Counted from the first letter of the stretch, positions 1-12,340 are shown. The stretch is 64,000 nucleotides of DNA from Amoebidium appalachense (GCA_963693365.1 CAVNZM010000002.1:14880001-14944000); one strand, 5' to 3'. A program made the numbers and translations. The notes: generated by a model from the sequence alone, not told the origin.

Positions 1-112
1 GGCTTTTTAACCGTTTTTCGCTAGGATATCTACACGTGTTTGAAAAATTCGCTAACTTAGCATGATCATGGCAAGAATCAAATTAAAAATGTGTTTTCGT
101 TGTGTGGTGCGC

Positions 113-146
113 AAGGCCTCCTAGTAGGAGGCTACTAGGAGGCCTT
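113..146. repeat. Perfect 14-bp inverted repeat (hairpin)
   Basis: The arm AAGGCCTCCTAGTA (113-126) and its exact reverse complement (133-146) are separated by a 6-base spacer. It could form a stable hairpin. No role can be assigned. Confidence 0.8.
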
Positions 147-2227
147 GGTAGTGTGTCTACTCCCAGGGCGGACATTTTGCCTCGGAGCAGGGTGGACCAG
201 GTATATACTGGTGTGGTTTTGCCTCAAATGAGAAATAAATTTGTTTGCGGAATTTCAATGTCATGTTGTCTGATTGAACCATCCTTCCCTCACCCCTTCT
301 CTCCTTCAGTCCACACACACACACAAAAACACACACACACACATGTGCACACACACACCGTACGCGCACGCACACACGCACGCACACATGCACACACACA
401 TGCACACACACACACAGCCACCGGCACCACCAAGACCACCACCCGGGCCATCTTAGGAAAAATCACAGTAGAATTGCAGTCTTTTTTCTTTTCTAAAACA
501 TGGCACCCGCGTAACACCACACTCCCCCCCATCCACCCCAAAATGCAAAAACACCACCATACAACCACCACCCGTACAAAGAAAAGCACGGCAACCCCCA
601 AACCCAAAACCCACACAAAAACACCCCCCACCCACACCCGGCCAGCATGCCCTGACTGCCGGAACACACAGAGACCCAGTGTGCCATGCAAAACCCACCT
701 TTTAGTTCACGAAAACATTGTCACAACGTACGTACAGCAACACATAATGTTAGGTAGCACCCCCCCCCCACCACCACCACCACACCCCATCGTCCACCCA
801 TACCCACCGTAAATACTATACACAACACTTAGAACTTTCCAATACTGTAGATCGACCCAAGAGAGCCCTCGGTTAATGTTTATTACTAGGTTTTGAGTGG
901 AGGGGAGGACTGGTGCCTCCTGCCGGCGTGGCTGGGGTAGTAACCCCGGGCAAAGTGTGTACTTATAGTTAGGTTGTGAAGGATGGTTTAGCTCAGCTGA
1001 ACTGAGTCTCATAGATAGCACCTTAACTAGTGTGCTGTCGGTGCTGTGTGGTAGACGGTAGTTTCCCTAGAGGGCCTGCCAATGCTATCCGGGAACAAAA
1101 CGTGATTAAAAAAAATTAAAAAAAATTTGCACACACACACACGCACATACACAGAAACACACACGTGTGTACGCGCGCCCACACACACGCGCGCGCGCGT
1201 ACACATGTACATATGATAGATTGCCCCCTCCCCTCTCCCCCCCCCCTCCCCCCCCCCCCCCCCTCTCTCTCTCTCCCTCCCTCCCTCCCTCCCTCCCCCC
1301 TTTCCCCCTTTCCAACCCCTTCAGCCCTCTCTCCCCTTGCCGGCGGGGGTATTGGGGACATTGGCAGGCTTCAAATCTGATGGGTCCCAGTGTGTATTTT
1401 CACAATTGGATTTGAACAAAGCCCAATGATCCACTGGGACGCCCCCCCGGGGGATGGGGGGGGGGGGGGGGGGGGGGGGGGGAGGGGGGGGGGAGGGTGT
1501 GTGTGTGTGTGGTGGTGGGTGGGGGAGGGGGGGGGGAGGGGGGGGCTTTTTTGGGGGGGGGGGGGGGGGGGACTTTTTTTGTTGGTGGGGGGGGGGGGGG
1601 GGGGTGGATGATCTATGGAAAAAACTGTGATACTTGATCAAGGGGTTAAAGGGGAGGAGGGAGCAGGAGCGGTGGGGGAGGGGGGAGGGAGTGGGGGCTC
1701 TGTGAAGGGGAAAGGGGCAGTCTAAGAGACCTGGGGGAGAGGGGGGAGGGGAGGGGGGGGGGGGCATACGTAAGCCTTGCGGGCAGAGGGTGGGGGTTGG
1801 GGGGGGGAGGGGGGGGGGAGGTAGGGGGGGGGGGAGAGGGTGAGGGAGGGGGAGGGGGGGGGGGGGGGTGATAAGCTTGGCAGGGAGGTCCGGAGGGGAA
1901 GCGGGGAGGGGGGGGGGGGGGGGGAGGGGGGGGGGGGGGAGCAGGGGGGAGTTTAAGGGAACAAAACAAGGTGTAGCATGTGTTGGCCAATGTTTTTGTA
2001 TACTTATCACGGGCTCGGACCTTGCACCCCCTTCCCCTCATGCAGCCAAAAAAGGAGCTGTATGCATGTGTTCTGCATGTGTGTGTGCGCGTACAGTGAG
2101 TGCGCCTGTTTGGGTAAGCTGGGTGCCTGTGTTTACGTACACTCAGTGTGTGTGTGTGTGTGTGTGCACGTTTTTTTGTGTGTACTTGTGTGTGTGTTGT
2201 GTGTGTGTGTGTGTGTGTGTGTGTATT

Positions 2228-2260
<33 letters not shown>

Positions 2261-2486
2261 TTTGTGTACATAGGCGCGCGTGTGTGTGCACGCACGCGTG
2301 TGCTGTGCATGTGCGGGTGTCATGGGTGTATGGTTGCTTGGATGGTGTGGATGTTTGGTGTAAACCAGGGAAACACAAGGGGAATAGAAACAGCCGGCGT
2401 TCATGCACGAAAACAGCAATATCCAACCCGATGAAACTCAGTTTTTGATTCAAATTTTCCTCCAACAGCATGTAGCGTCCTAGAGG

Positions 2487-3250
2487 CCCAACTAAGCTAC
2501 TGGTTGTTAAAACAAGATTCATTGGACCTGGTATGGTTAGCAACCCATCCATTAAGGAGCGTAAAAAATCCTCTTATTTTGATTGGGGAACATCTACTTC
2601 GGCATGCTCCGTGATAGTGGATGCTTTACTCAAAAAGATCACAGTAGTCGCAGTAAATTACAGATCGCACCAATATGCCAAATATAGAAACTTGGGTGGG
2701 AAATTCTGGCACGCGCAAAAAAAAATAAAAAATCAAACAACTGAAAAAGTAGGAATATGTGTTGCAGCAATATCGTGCTAGTATACTGTACTGTACTACG
2801 GCCAATGGGTTAATAATCTGATGTTACTGAGTAATGGAGAATAAAGATAACTTAGCTCACCGAGTCGCAAACTTAGCAGCAAATGAACGAAGTAAAAACA
2901 ACGGGCTTGCAATGCAACTAAGCTACCGATACTGTATAAAACTTGTAGTCTGACTTGCCTACTAAAATATAATAAAACAACTAAAAGGGTAGGATTATCA
3001 CAATTTCAAAAAAAGAAATGTATGGACCAATAATTCCCGCAATAGCACCGATCAGCCAGATATTAAAACTTGGGCGGAAAGTTATGGCACGCATGAAAAA
3101 AAAAGGTTTTTTCAAACAACTAAAAAAGTAGGACTGCTAAAAAAAGTTTTTTCAAACAACTAGAAAAGCAGCCTAATTGAGTTAAAAATGGAATTATTTC
3201 TTTAATAAGCGAATCTATAAGAACTGATATCCTTTACTAACCCAACTAAG
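2487..3250. repeat. AT-rich dispersed repeat, at least two diverged copies
   Basis: Around 2640-2760 and 3020-3140 the same ordered motifs recur: a stretch like AACTTGGGYGGRAA, then GGCACGC, an A-run, then CAAACAACT and AAAAAGTAGGA. A related sequence lies in reverse orientation at about 35795-35930. The block is bounded by direct repeats CCCAACTAAG at 2487-2496 and 3241-3250. It looks like a short non-coding dispersed element. The class is unknown and no coding frame is seen. Confidence 0.5.
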
Positions 3251-3300
3251 TCTTGGCAACCGTCCAGAGGTTCGGCCTCTCAGTAGTACTAATAATGACT

Positions 3301-4596
3301 TTAGTATCTGCGCCTAGACGCACGCTTTCGACCTCGGCGGTACTCACCAAATCCTCCCTTGTAATCATCATAAGACTTAGTGTGATAACGAGACTTTTTG
3401 TTTGGTTCCTGATTTTGCGGTGTAAGGGCCTCAGAATCCAGCGGCGTGCCGCCAGCAACGGCCGTACCAGCCCCGGTATTTGACCCGGGCTTCATGTTGG
3501 AGCCGGTTCCCGTGCGGACGATATCGTCTGTATTCGTGTCCACAGAGCCTCCAGAGGCGGTGTTGTGTGATCCTATGTCGCCTTGCTCCATTATGGGGGT
3601 CTGGTCTTCCTCGATGACAGACTCGGGCACCCCCGGCCTCTTGATAGGTTTGATTGGCTCGTGGCGGTTGCCTTGCTCGCCCCAATCAGGGAGATTATCG
3701 CCACTGGATTCTCCGACCTCGCCTATCTCCCCGCCTCCGCCTACATTACCTTCCTCTTGAATCGGGACGTCTGCCTCTTCCCATTCGCCACCCTCTGCCA
3801 CCTCAGTCCCTTGTTCAGCCATTGCTTCCTCAAATCCCGGAAATGCCTCGGCCATTGCTTCCCCACTTCCTTCGTAGGCAGCCGCGCTAAAGGCCCCATC
3901 CACAGCAACTTCGGCACCGACAATATCTACAACAGCCTCCCCAACCTCGGCAAGGGCGGCACCAAGCGCACTGATAAGAAATTGCTTTCCTTCGTAGTCG
4001 TCATCGCGGCGTCTGCTTTCAGAGAAGGTGGACCTGCCGAGGCGCCGGCGCTGTTGTACACCGCGTGCCTTGTTATAGAACGTCACTGAACTATCTAGGT
4101 CATTGTGAGGGCCTCCTCCATAACCACGGCCCCACGGCATTGTGCCCCATCCACCGGTCGCATAGTGATTGTTGTTGTCGCCGGCGTCGTCGTCGTCGTT
4201 GTCGTCGTCATCCGAGCTCTTCCTAGCATAAGATGAAGAAGAAAATGAACCTTTCCCTCTAACTCTCCCACGAGCGCCGAATCCGCTGCGGTGCGTCGCA
4301 GATTTGGGTTTGGGCTTAGCGCATGCGGATTGTACACACTCTTTCAGCACACGACGGTGGAGGCTTGTCACCTTGAAGTTTTTGTTGCGCAGCTGAGGGC
4401 CAACAGTGGAGAAGCCACACACGCCGGCGCACATTTTCATGTTGGAGGTGCATTGGCTCTGACAGTCACCCCAAGACGTGCTGCGCTGCAACACGGCACA
4501 AAGACTCTGGCATGTGTACGTAGCTGCGTCCACCATGATGCTGGCGCAGGCGACGACGCCGGCCAAACCTTGGGCCGTCCAGCGTAACAGACGCAT
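3301..4596 (-). CDS. Secreted Cys-rich, acidic hypothetical protein
   Basis: A single-exon frame of 431 residues that I do not recognise. The first about 24 residues form a likely signal peptide: basic start MRLLRW, a hydrophobic core and small residues before ATYTC. The mature N-terminus has eight cysteines in a regular pattern: C29/C33, C45/C49 and C56/C60 (three CX3C pairs) and C87/C92 (CX4C), which suggests a disulfide-bonded helical module. A Ser-rich and then Asp/Asn-rich low-complexity stretch follows, then an Ala/Glu/Gly-rich acidic middle, and a basic tail ending RGRKRASRRRY. Normal codon use and mixed amino-acid composition separate it from the repeat-derived frames around it. Secretion is inferred from the leader, and no enzymatic motif is visible. 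An upstream 5' exon cannot be excluded. Confidence 0.7.
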   Translation of the reverse strand: MRLLRWTAQGLAGVVACASIMVDAATYTCQSLCAVLQRSTSWGDCQSQCTSNMKMCAGVCGFSTVGPQLRNKNFKVTSLHRRVLKECVQSACAKPKPKSATHRSGFGARGRVRGKGSFSSSSYARKSSDDDDNDDDDAGDNNNHYATGGWGTMPWGRGYGGGPHNDLDSSVTFYNKARGVQQRRRLGRSTFSESRRRDDDYEGKQFLISALGAALAEVGEAVVDIVGAEVAVDGAFSAAAYEGSGEAMAEAFPGFEEAMAEQGTEVAEGGEWEEADVPIQEEGNVGGGGEIGEVGESSGDNLPDWGEQGNRHEPIKPIKRPGVPESVIEEDQTPIMEQGDIGSHNTASGGSVDTNTDDIVRTGTGSNMKPGSNTGAGTAVAGGTPLDSEALTPQNQEPNKKSRYHTKSYDDYKGGFGEYRRGRKRASRRRY

Positions 4597-7029
4597 CGTA
4601 ATGGTTTTAAACTCCCAGACTTGGTGAAAGTAGTCCCGTTAACGAAGGCACCAGCGTCTGAGGCGCTTATTCGTTGTCGGCGGGCTGAGACGTTATTTAG
4701 TTGAACACCTCGCGATCCGCCGTCGGCGGGAGTGATTATCACTTGCAATTGGCGTGTTGTCTCAGTTATACTAGCCTGTACAGCCGCGCCCTCCGGGCCC
4801 GCCTTACACATCGTGCCTTATACATCACACCGTTGCATGGAGAAACTTTGAGAAGCTTAAGAAGAAGACCTAGCCAACACCACACCATTGCAGCGATAAA
4901 AGAAGCCTCAGAGCAAGAAAAGAAGAAAAGAAAAAAAAAAGGGGGGGGGGGGGGGGGGGGGGGGGGGGAAATGGGTAAAAGACTGGGAATGAAAACAAAA
5001 AAACGTAGTGCACAGGGCATTGCAAATATGTACCGTAGCAGCGACGCCATATATGCATCAGGACATAGCGCACGACCTGGCCTTATCCACGGGAAGCGGT
5101 ATACCTATGGACTTTTCCAGGGGGGTGCGTTACTAACCATCTGTTGCGGAAATATTCAGTAATCCATATTTGAGATAACCTGGGATAAAAAACTATTAAA
5201 TACAAGGTATTTTTGGGACTCTTTTAAGATAACTTACTGTCATGAATGGCAAAAGTGCTGCAGGATAGTTTTACATAATTGCGGGTGGAATTGGCTTTGA
5301 AGTTGTAAACATATCTAAAGAATGCTTGCCGCCTGGCACTTGATGTTAAAGAGGGTTGTGCCAGTTTCGCGTCATGTAACAGTTTCAGAATGTAAATTCA
5401 CCCGCATTTTGTATGCGATATAATTATTATAATTTTTCTCCAAAAAACTATTTTATTGTTAATATTAGTTGTCAAAGAATTTCTACAGAATATTTACTTG
5501 ATACATATCATTTTTTTATATTTGCGTGAACATGCACTTGATGATCGAGTTCTCGTTATTTTAAAAAGACCGGACACCAAATCTTGATAGCGGATCCGTT
5601 ATTTCAAATATCATGCCGTCGTTGATGTTATGGAGGATTAGGCCGCTTGCCCTTAATGTATCAAAATCCAAAAATAACGCGCAACAGTGTTATCCAAACA
5701 AACCAAATAGAAGAATTTTGTTTTTTTTTTACTTATGCCGATCACAAAAGTCCGTGAAACTGCCTATAGCTCCGTAAATGCACGGACATCAAATTGAGCT
5801 CTCTTTATTTTCAACATCCACTTGAAGATAACGGAAAAGTAATCTTGAAGACTAGCATATTTAGAAAATCCTGATATTACTTCTATTGACTATCTGTTAA
5901 ACCACCGTATGTTTAACGAGTTTTCTAGGGTGTATGATTATTTGAGTCGTTATCTCCTCCGTATCCGTGAGTAGGGGTTTTTGTATTTTCTTCTCTGAGA
6001 TATCTGTGATGTCTCCGGCTTGCTTCTCTTTCCGTCACGGTTATAACCGTTACGGCCCAATTGCGAGCAGCTAGAGTAGACTCTGAGCAGAGCCTCACTG
6101 ACTTTAACAAGCTAAGCAGCCAGTAAAGGCCTAAAGGCCTAAAAAACAATATAGTTGCAATAAGCCGAAGCATAATTTCATGACATAAAAAGTTTTTTGA
6201 GGGGTCGACGAGTCGTAACATTGCTAGCGGATCTGGCAGAACTTGTGTGCCGGTCACGGTAATGTGACGGTATGTAAGCCCTCGCATTCCTGTGATAAAA
6301 TCGCTCATGCACGCGCGTGCAACACCTATACATATGCACTGAAAATGACAACCTCTTTCTATTCGAACTACCCACCTCCAAAAGAAACAAACATACTTTC
6401 GATCTTCAGCGGCAGTAACTCTCGCAAGAAAACAAAAACCTCTTGTCGTGTATCATGCGATGTGAGCCTGATCATGATTGCACGGTAGGGTTTCCGGTGA
6501 CCGTGTCTTATACAGTCTTATACACGGATTTATCCGCGGAGACATACCAAGACATACCATCGGGACTCAACGGATAAAAATTGGCACCTCGAACTCGCCG
6601 AGTCGGCGACACTTGGATCGTAGGCCCGGTATACGTAGTACATGGACACAATCAGATGATTCAGTATGGGGCCTTGGTTTTCCCCTCTGCTCTCTGGAGT
6701 CGTTCGAACCATTCTTTTTAATGTCCCAGCATACATCATCTGAGGCAGTCTGTGAGCGTGCCCGTGTCACCACTGTGTGTGTGCGTCTCTCTCTCTCTCT
6801 CCGTGTGTGTGTGAGTACATGTGTGTGTGCATGCATGCGTGCACATGTGTGATCATGTGTGTGTATGCATGGGTGTATGCGTGCAGCACGAGTCACTGGT
6901 TCTTTGTTTCTCCTGGCTATTTGTTTAGAGTGTCTGTTTCTCTCTCTCCCTCTCTCTCTCCCCCTTTCTCTCTTTCTAGATCTCTCTCTCTTTCTCTCCC
7001 CCTCCCTCCCTCCATCCCTCTCCCTCTCC

Positions 7030-7108
<79 letters not shown>

Positions 7109-7114
7109 GCTCTC

Positions 7115-7153
<39 letters not shown>

Positions 7154-7376
7154 CCGTGTGTGTGTGCGTGTCTGCATATGACATTGTGTGAATGTTAAAT
7201 TTGTGTGTGTGTGTGTACTTGAAGCACAATGTGCGTGCACGCCTGCACACCTGTGTTAGCCTATGTATTACAGTGCATGTATACGTGTATGTAGTGTGTG
7301 TGTGCGTGCGCACATATGTTACCGTGTGCGTGTGTATGTTCCTCTGTCGTCCACTTGCTGATTCCAACGTGGTGTA
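4597..7376. other. Gene-free stretch
   Basis: A poly-G tract lies at 4940-4969. About 5160-6480 is AT-rich unique-looking sequence in which I find no gene. From 6770 the sequence becomes a compound microsatellite. The basic reverse-strand frame at 5925-6308 lacks domain-like composition and is not called. Confidence 0.6.
6930..7160. repeat. Compound (CT)n-(GT)n microsatellite
   Basis: CT-rich sequence with a nearly pure (CT)n core at about 7036-7107 runs into (GT)n at 7122-7152. Confidence 0.9.
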
Positions 7377-7723
7377 CAGATAGCGTCCGCGAATAAGAAC
7401 CTCCCCCCCATAAGGTTTCGCCCCCGGTCAGTTTTCGGGATGATCTTACTGGCGGACGGATGAATAAATCATGTGGATCAATAATGATGTGTTTGCCTTA
7501 TGGTACGTCCGCAACTCAAAGTGTTAATATATATGCATATGCATGACATTGTGTCAGTGTCATATATGCATGTACCGACTGCTCATTCCTGGGTACATAT
7601 GTACTGTACTGTGGTGTTGCCCCCCCCCCCCGCCAATAAGATTCTGACCCCGACCCCTCCAAAAATTTAAGATTCCGCCACCCGGCCACATTTTGGGGGG
7701 TTCTTTTTTGCGGACGCTATCTG
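7377..7723. mobile_element. MITE-like element with TA target-site duplication
   Basis: A 347-bp element. The left end CAGATAGCGTCCGC (7377-7390) is exactly repeated in reverse complement at 7710-7723. The similarity continues inward to about 25 bp with two mismatches (through AAGAACC). TA dinucleotides at 7375-7376 and 7724-7725 flank it as the target duplication. Ends starting with CAG next to TA are typical of Tc1/mariner/pogo-type elements. There is no coding frame, so it would be non-autonomous. The pogo-like transposase relic at 32316-34006 belongs to the right superfamily to move it, but a link is only inference. Confidence 0.75.
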
Positions 7724-7900
7724 TACTTATGCTCACGGTATAATGCGAAGACTCGAGTGCACAATGGCCAACTGTAAAAAGGAAATGCTCGCGCTAGTTG
7801 CGGTTGGAAAAGTTGAGCGAGGTCGTGCTGGGAAGAACAAGCCTCGACGAGGGGTAGGGTGGCCCAGGGGTGGAGGGGCCGGGGAGGAAGGGTGGTGCAC

Positions 7901-7934
7901 CGGTGGTGGTGGTGGTGGTGGTGGTGGTGGTGGT

Positions 7935-7997
<63 letters not shown>
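7901..7997. repeat. (GGT)n followed by about 63-base poly-G
   Basis: About 11 GGT units run into an uninterrupted G tract (7935-7997), one of the longest homopolymers in the window. Confidence 0.95.
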
Positions 7998-7998
<1 letters not shown>

Positions 7999-8119
7999 AT
8001 GGATCTCAAGTGAGCACACAGATTTATAGTCGAGGGAGTCAGTGACTAAGCAACCAGTATTTGCAATCTCAGATGCTGGGGAGGGACCTACCACATCGGC
8101 TGAGTCAACTTGCTCCGAC

Positions 8120-8172
8120 CAGAATTACTCTGCAAAAAGCAGAATTATTCTGTAAAAACCAGAATTATTCTG
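8120..8172. repeat. Three palindromic 13-mers with 20-bp period
   Basis: CAGAATTATTCTG, a palindrome around a central T, occurs at 8140-8152 and 8160-8172. A one-mismatch copy lies at 8120-8132. Spacing is exactly 20 bp, about two helical turns. Confidence 0.85.
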
Positions 8173-8835
8173 CTAAAATAGTGGCCATAGATAGTACAGT
8201 ATTTGGTGGGCTTTGGGTGACTGCGGGCCGGGTGGTGGAGGGGGTAGAGGGTGAGGGAATGGAGGTTGCGGGGGGGGGGGGGGGGGGGGGGGGGGGAAGG
8301 TGGGCGGGGGAGAGGGTAGGGGAGGGGGGGGGAAGAGGGGGGGTCCGATGGGGGGGGGGGTGCATTGAGGGGGTGAATTGCAAAGAGCCGAGGGAGAAAA
8401 GTTGGTTCCGAATCATGGCACACCCTTACACGCACACACACGCACACACATGCACACACAAGCACATACACACACACACGCACAAGCACACGCACACGCA
8501 CACACAGACACAGACACGCACAGACACACACAAACACACTAAATCCTCCCCTCCCCCCTTTCTCCCCTTCCCCCCCCCCCCCCCCACACACACATTTCTA
8601 GTTCAGGCACCCATATACTATTCGGAAGCTTGTGTTCTAGGCGGCATGCATGTGCATTGTTACGGCGGTAACTTACTAGCATTCGTTATAATTAGAGTAT
8701 AATCATTTGAAGTCAAACAATGATTTAGTATAAGCACTGACCATATACTAAGTATCATAGTTAATGAACACCGTGGCACAGGGGCTACCGTACGATGAGA
8801 TAGCAGGTAGATCGAGGGTATAAAATTAGTCTACA

Positions 8836-9471
<636 letters not shown>

Positions 9472-10046
9472 TCCTGGCACGGGGACACTGGGTGTACACG
9501 CGGCGTGGTCATAGTGTGTAGACTTCAAAGAAAAGGACTCATGCAGAAGGTCCCCCGGAAGGGGAAGAGAAAGGAAGGGGGGAAGGAAAAGAAGGGGGGG
9601 GGGGGGGGGGGGGGGGAAGGGGGGGGGGGGGGGGGCAGGGTGAACACAAGGCACCCGAGGGGGTGTCACACGGGGGGGAAGGGGGGAGGGGGGAGGGGGG
9701 GGGGGGATTCGAGATGATCAAGAACCACTGAGACATGGCATTTGCTTCGTACACACAGTGTACGTATATTTTATTTGTCGACATATGCATGGACTTTAAC
9801 AGTTCTAACATAACCGGTGGCTGGGGGTTCGAAACTCTCAGCTGCACTCAAAGTTACATACAGTCTATCCCACATTCTCTACGCTACATATGTACCGTAA
9901 TCATTTCACCATGAATACTTCTACATTTATTGTGTGTATTTCATATTCACATCATTAGCATACCAGTGATCTAGATTTGTAAGTATACACTACGACTAGG
10001 ATGATCTATTTACACATATTTTATTTTCACGCCTGACTTTAATTAT

Positions 10047-11979
10047 TTAGTCCACCTCCTCCACAGCCGGGCCTTGGTGACTGGCATTGGCCTTAATGTC
10101 ACCGGGCATGCCATTGGGCCCATTTGATTGGTGCATCTTGGCCAATAGCGGCATGGCCACACCCTGCAGCTCACCAAGCATGTGCTCGTACGCGTCCTTG
10201 CCTGCAGTCTGGTTGTGCTCCAGCCAATCAAGCGTCTCCTTTGCCTTGCCAAGCACAACAGTGCGCTCCGATTCGTCGATCTTACCCTTAACCTTATCAT
10301 CCTCACACGTGGCCTTAACCTGGAACGCATATGCTTCGAGGCTATTTTTAGTAGCCACCCTCTCCCTCTGCTCATCGTCCTGCTGTTTAAATTTCTCCGC
10401 CTCGGCAACCATACGCTCAATATCAGCCTGTGTAAGTCTCTCCTTGTCGTTTTTGACCGTTATCGTGTTGCTGCGGCCCGTAGACTTATCGCATGCCGTC
10501 ACCTTAAGAATTCCGTTGGCGTCAACGTCAAACGTCACCTCAATCTGCGGCACGCCACGCAGCGCCGGGGGAATGTCCGTGAGGTCAAACTTGCCCAGCA
10601 GGTTGTTGTCTTTGGTCATGGCCCGTTCACCCTCATAGACTTGGATGGTCACCGCGGGCTGGTTGTCCGCGTACGTGGTGAAGATCTGTGTTTGTTTGGT
10701 GGGTATGGTGGTGTTTCGTTTGATCAGTGGAGTCATCACTCCCCCGGCCGTTTCAATGCCCAGAGACAGCGGGGCAACATCGAGTAGAAGGAGGTCGGAT
10801 GCATCGCCGGAGGTGTCGCCCGTGAGGATTGCGGCTTGCACGGCGGCACCGTAGGCAACGGCTTCGTCTGGGTTGATGGACCGGTTGAGCTCCCTGCCGT
10901 TGAAGTAATCACTTAGCAGCTTCTGAATCTTGGGGATGCGCGTCGACCCACCCACCAAAACAACCTCGTCGATGGACCCTTTGTCGAGCTTAGAGTCACG
11001 CATGGCCTTTTCTACGGGCTCGAGGGGTGGACCGGAACAGGTCTGCACACAGCTCTTCGAACCGTGCGCGGGTGATGGATGTGTAGAAGTCAATGCCGTC
11101 CATGAGTGAGTCCACCTCGATGGTTGCCTGGGCAGACGATGAGAGGGTGCGTTTGGCCCTCTCACAGGCAGTGCGCAGCCGCCGAAGGGACCGGGCGTTT
11201 GTCTTGAAGTCCTTCTTGTGCTTGCGGTTGAACTCGGCCACAAAATGGTCGACAAGGCGGTTGTCAAAGTCCTCCCCGCCCAGATGTGTGTCTCCGGCCG
11301 TGGCCTTAACCTCAAACACGCCGTCGTCGAGAGAAAGAATACTGACGTCAAACGTGCCGCCGCCCAGGTCGAAGATGAGAATGTTGCGCTCTTTCTTGTC
11401 CTTCTTGTCCAGCCCGTAGGCGATGGCTGCGGCCGTGGGCTCATTGATGATTCGCAACACATTAAGGCCGGCAATAGCGCCTGCGTCCTTTGTGCTCTGG
11501 CGCTGTGCGTCGTTGAAGTACGCGGGCACCGTGATGACGGCGTCATGCACGGGCTGGCCTAGGTAGGCCTCGGCCGTCTCTTTCATCTTGGCGAGCACCA
11601 TGGCGCTGATTTCCTCCGGCAGGAACGTCTTCTGGTCGTGCATGAACTCGACCTCCACTGCAGGCTTGAAGTCCTTGTCTATGACCTTGAAAGGGAAGTG
11701 TTTCATGTCGCTCTGCACTTCGGGGTCGTTGAACCGCCGCCCAATAAGTCGTTTTGCGTCAAATACGGTGTTGTGTGGGTTCATGGCTACTTGGTTCTTG
11801 GCTGCGTCACCCACCAGGCGCTCTGTGTCGGTGAAGGCCACATAGGAGGGTGTTGTGCGGTTGCCCTGGTCGTTGGCTATGATCTCCACCTTGCCGTGTT
11901 GGTACACACCCACACAGGAGTAGGTCGTGCCCAGATCAATGCCGATGGCTGGCCCGCTGCTGCTCTTTGTTGGTGCCAT
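10047..11979 (-). CDS. HSP70: Cytosolic HSP70 chaperone, with a 1-base frameshift
   Basis: ATP-dependent chaperone of the cytosol and nucleus. The N-terminal ATPase domain shows the family signatures [28 protein letters not shown] and [16 protein letters not shown]. The substrate-binding domain follows ([15 protein letters not shown]), and the C-terminus is EEVD, the tail of cytosolic HSP70s that binds TPR co-chaperones. The gene is intronless, as is common for inducible HSP70. The frame breaks once: the G-run at 11024-11027 (C-run in the coding sense) has one base too many between the segments FRST and LEPVEKA. Without it the gene would code 643 residues, the normal length. Everything else is intact, so a sequencing or assembly error is at least as likely as a real lesion. 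A TATA box lies at 12120-12127 and heat-shock elements lie at 12341-12402. Confidence 0.97.
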
Positions 11980-12119
11980 ATTTTCTGTTGGTTTTGTGTA
12001 GTTGTTACTCGTGAATGGTAGCGTTATTGTTGCGTAGGTTGGCGAACTCGATCGCTGATGTATGTTCGACTGTACTGTAGCTGGAAAAGTGAGGTGGGGA
12101 AGACTGACTGGGGAGAGCT

Positions 12120-12127
12120 ATTTTATA
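12120..12127 (-). promoter_or_regulatory. TATA box of hsp70
   Basis: TATAAAAT on the minus strand, about 140 bases upstream of the hsp70 ATG, so the leader would be about 110 bases. Two CCAAT motifs lie just upstream, at about 12150 and 12165. Confidence 0.7.
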
Positions 12128-12340
12128 CCTTTGCCTTCGAGCTGATGGCCAATCAAAATAAATAGCCAATCGTCCTCGTTAGTTTCCAAGCTACTGTATC
12201 TTGAGGGCATACTATAGGGTTGACACTAAAAGACTAAAAAATAGTATTTTCAGAAATAGAACATGTAATAAAATAATTATTATTTAAGTTTGATAAGTTT
12301 GCTTAGGATTTTCAATGCCGAAAGCCTCAAGCAGATAACA

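Larger units (their letters stand above)
1..3300. other. Gene-free, repeat-rich stretch
   Basis: I see no convincing gene here. The stretch holds an inverted repeat at 113-146, CA-rich tracts at about 311-416 and 1130-1210, a G-rich block at about 1440-1950 (C-rich on the minus strand), and GT arrays at about 2145-2265. From about 2487 to 3250 it turns AT-rich and contains copies of a dispersed repeat. The open frames crossing the simple repeats are low-complexity His/Thr, Cys/Val, Pro or Gly strings with no domain. Confidence 0.7.

Noticed and set aside
102-812. Plus-strand open frame of 236 codons
   Set aside because: The middle is a (CA)n-derived His/Thr string and the rest is Pro/Thr low complexity. 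No domain or splice support is seen.
5925-6308. Minus-strand frame of 127 codons
   Set aside because: Composition is unremarkable, no motif is visible and nothing nearby supports a gene.
9824-9842. GGTTCGAAACT as a tRNA B box
   Set aside because: No A box at the right distance and no cloverleaf can be drawn. No tRNA or rRNA gene was found anywhere in the window.
10047-11979. Two separate hsp70 genes
   Set aside because: The two frames are complementary halves of one HSP70 that meet at a single-base indel. Neither half alone is a complete family member.
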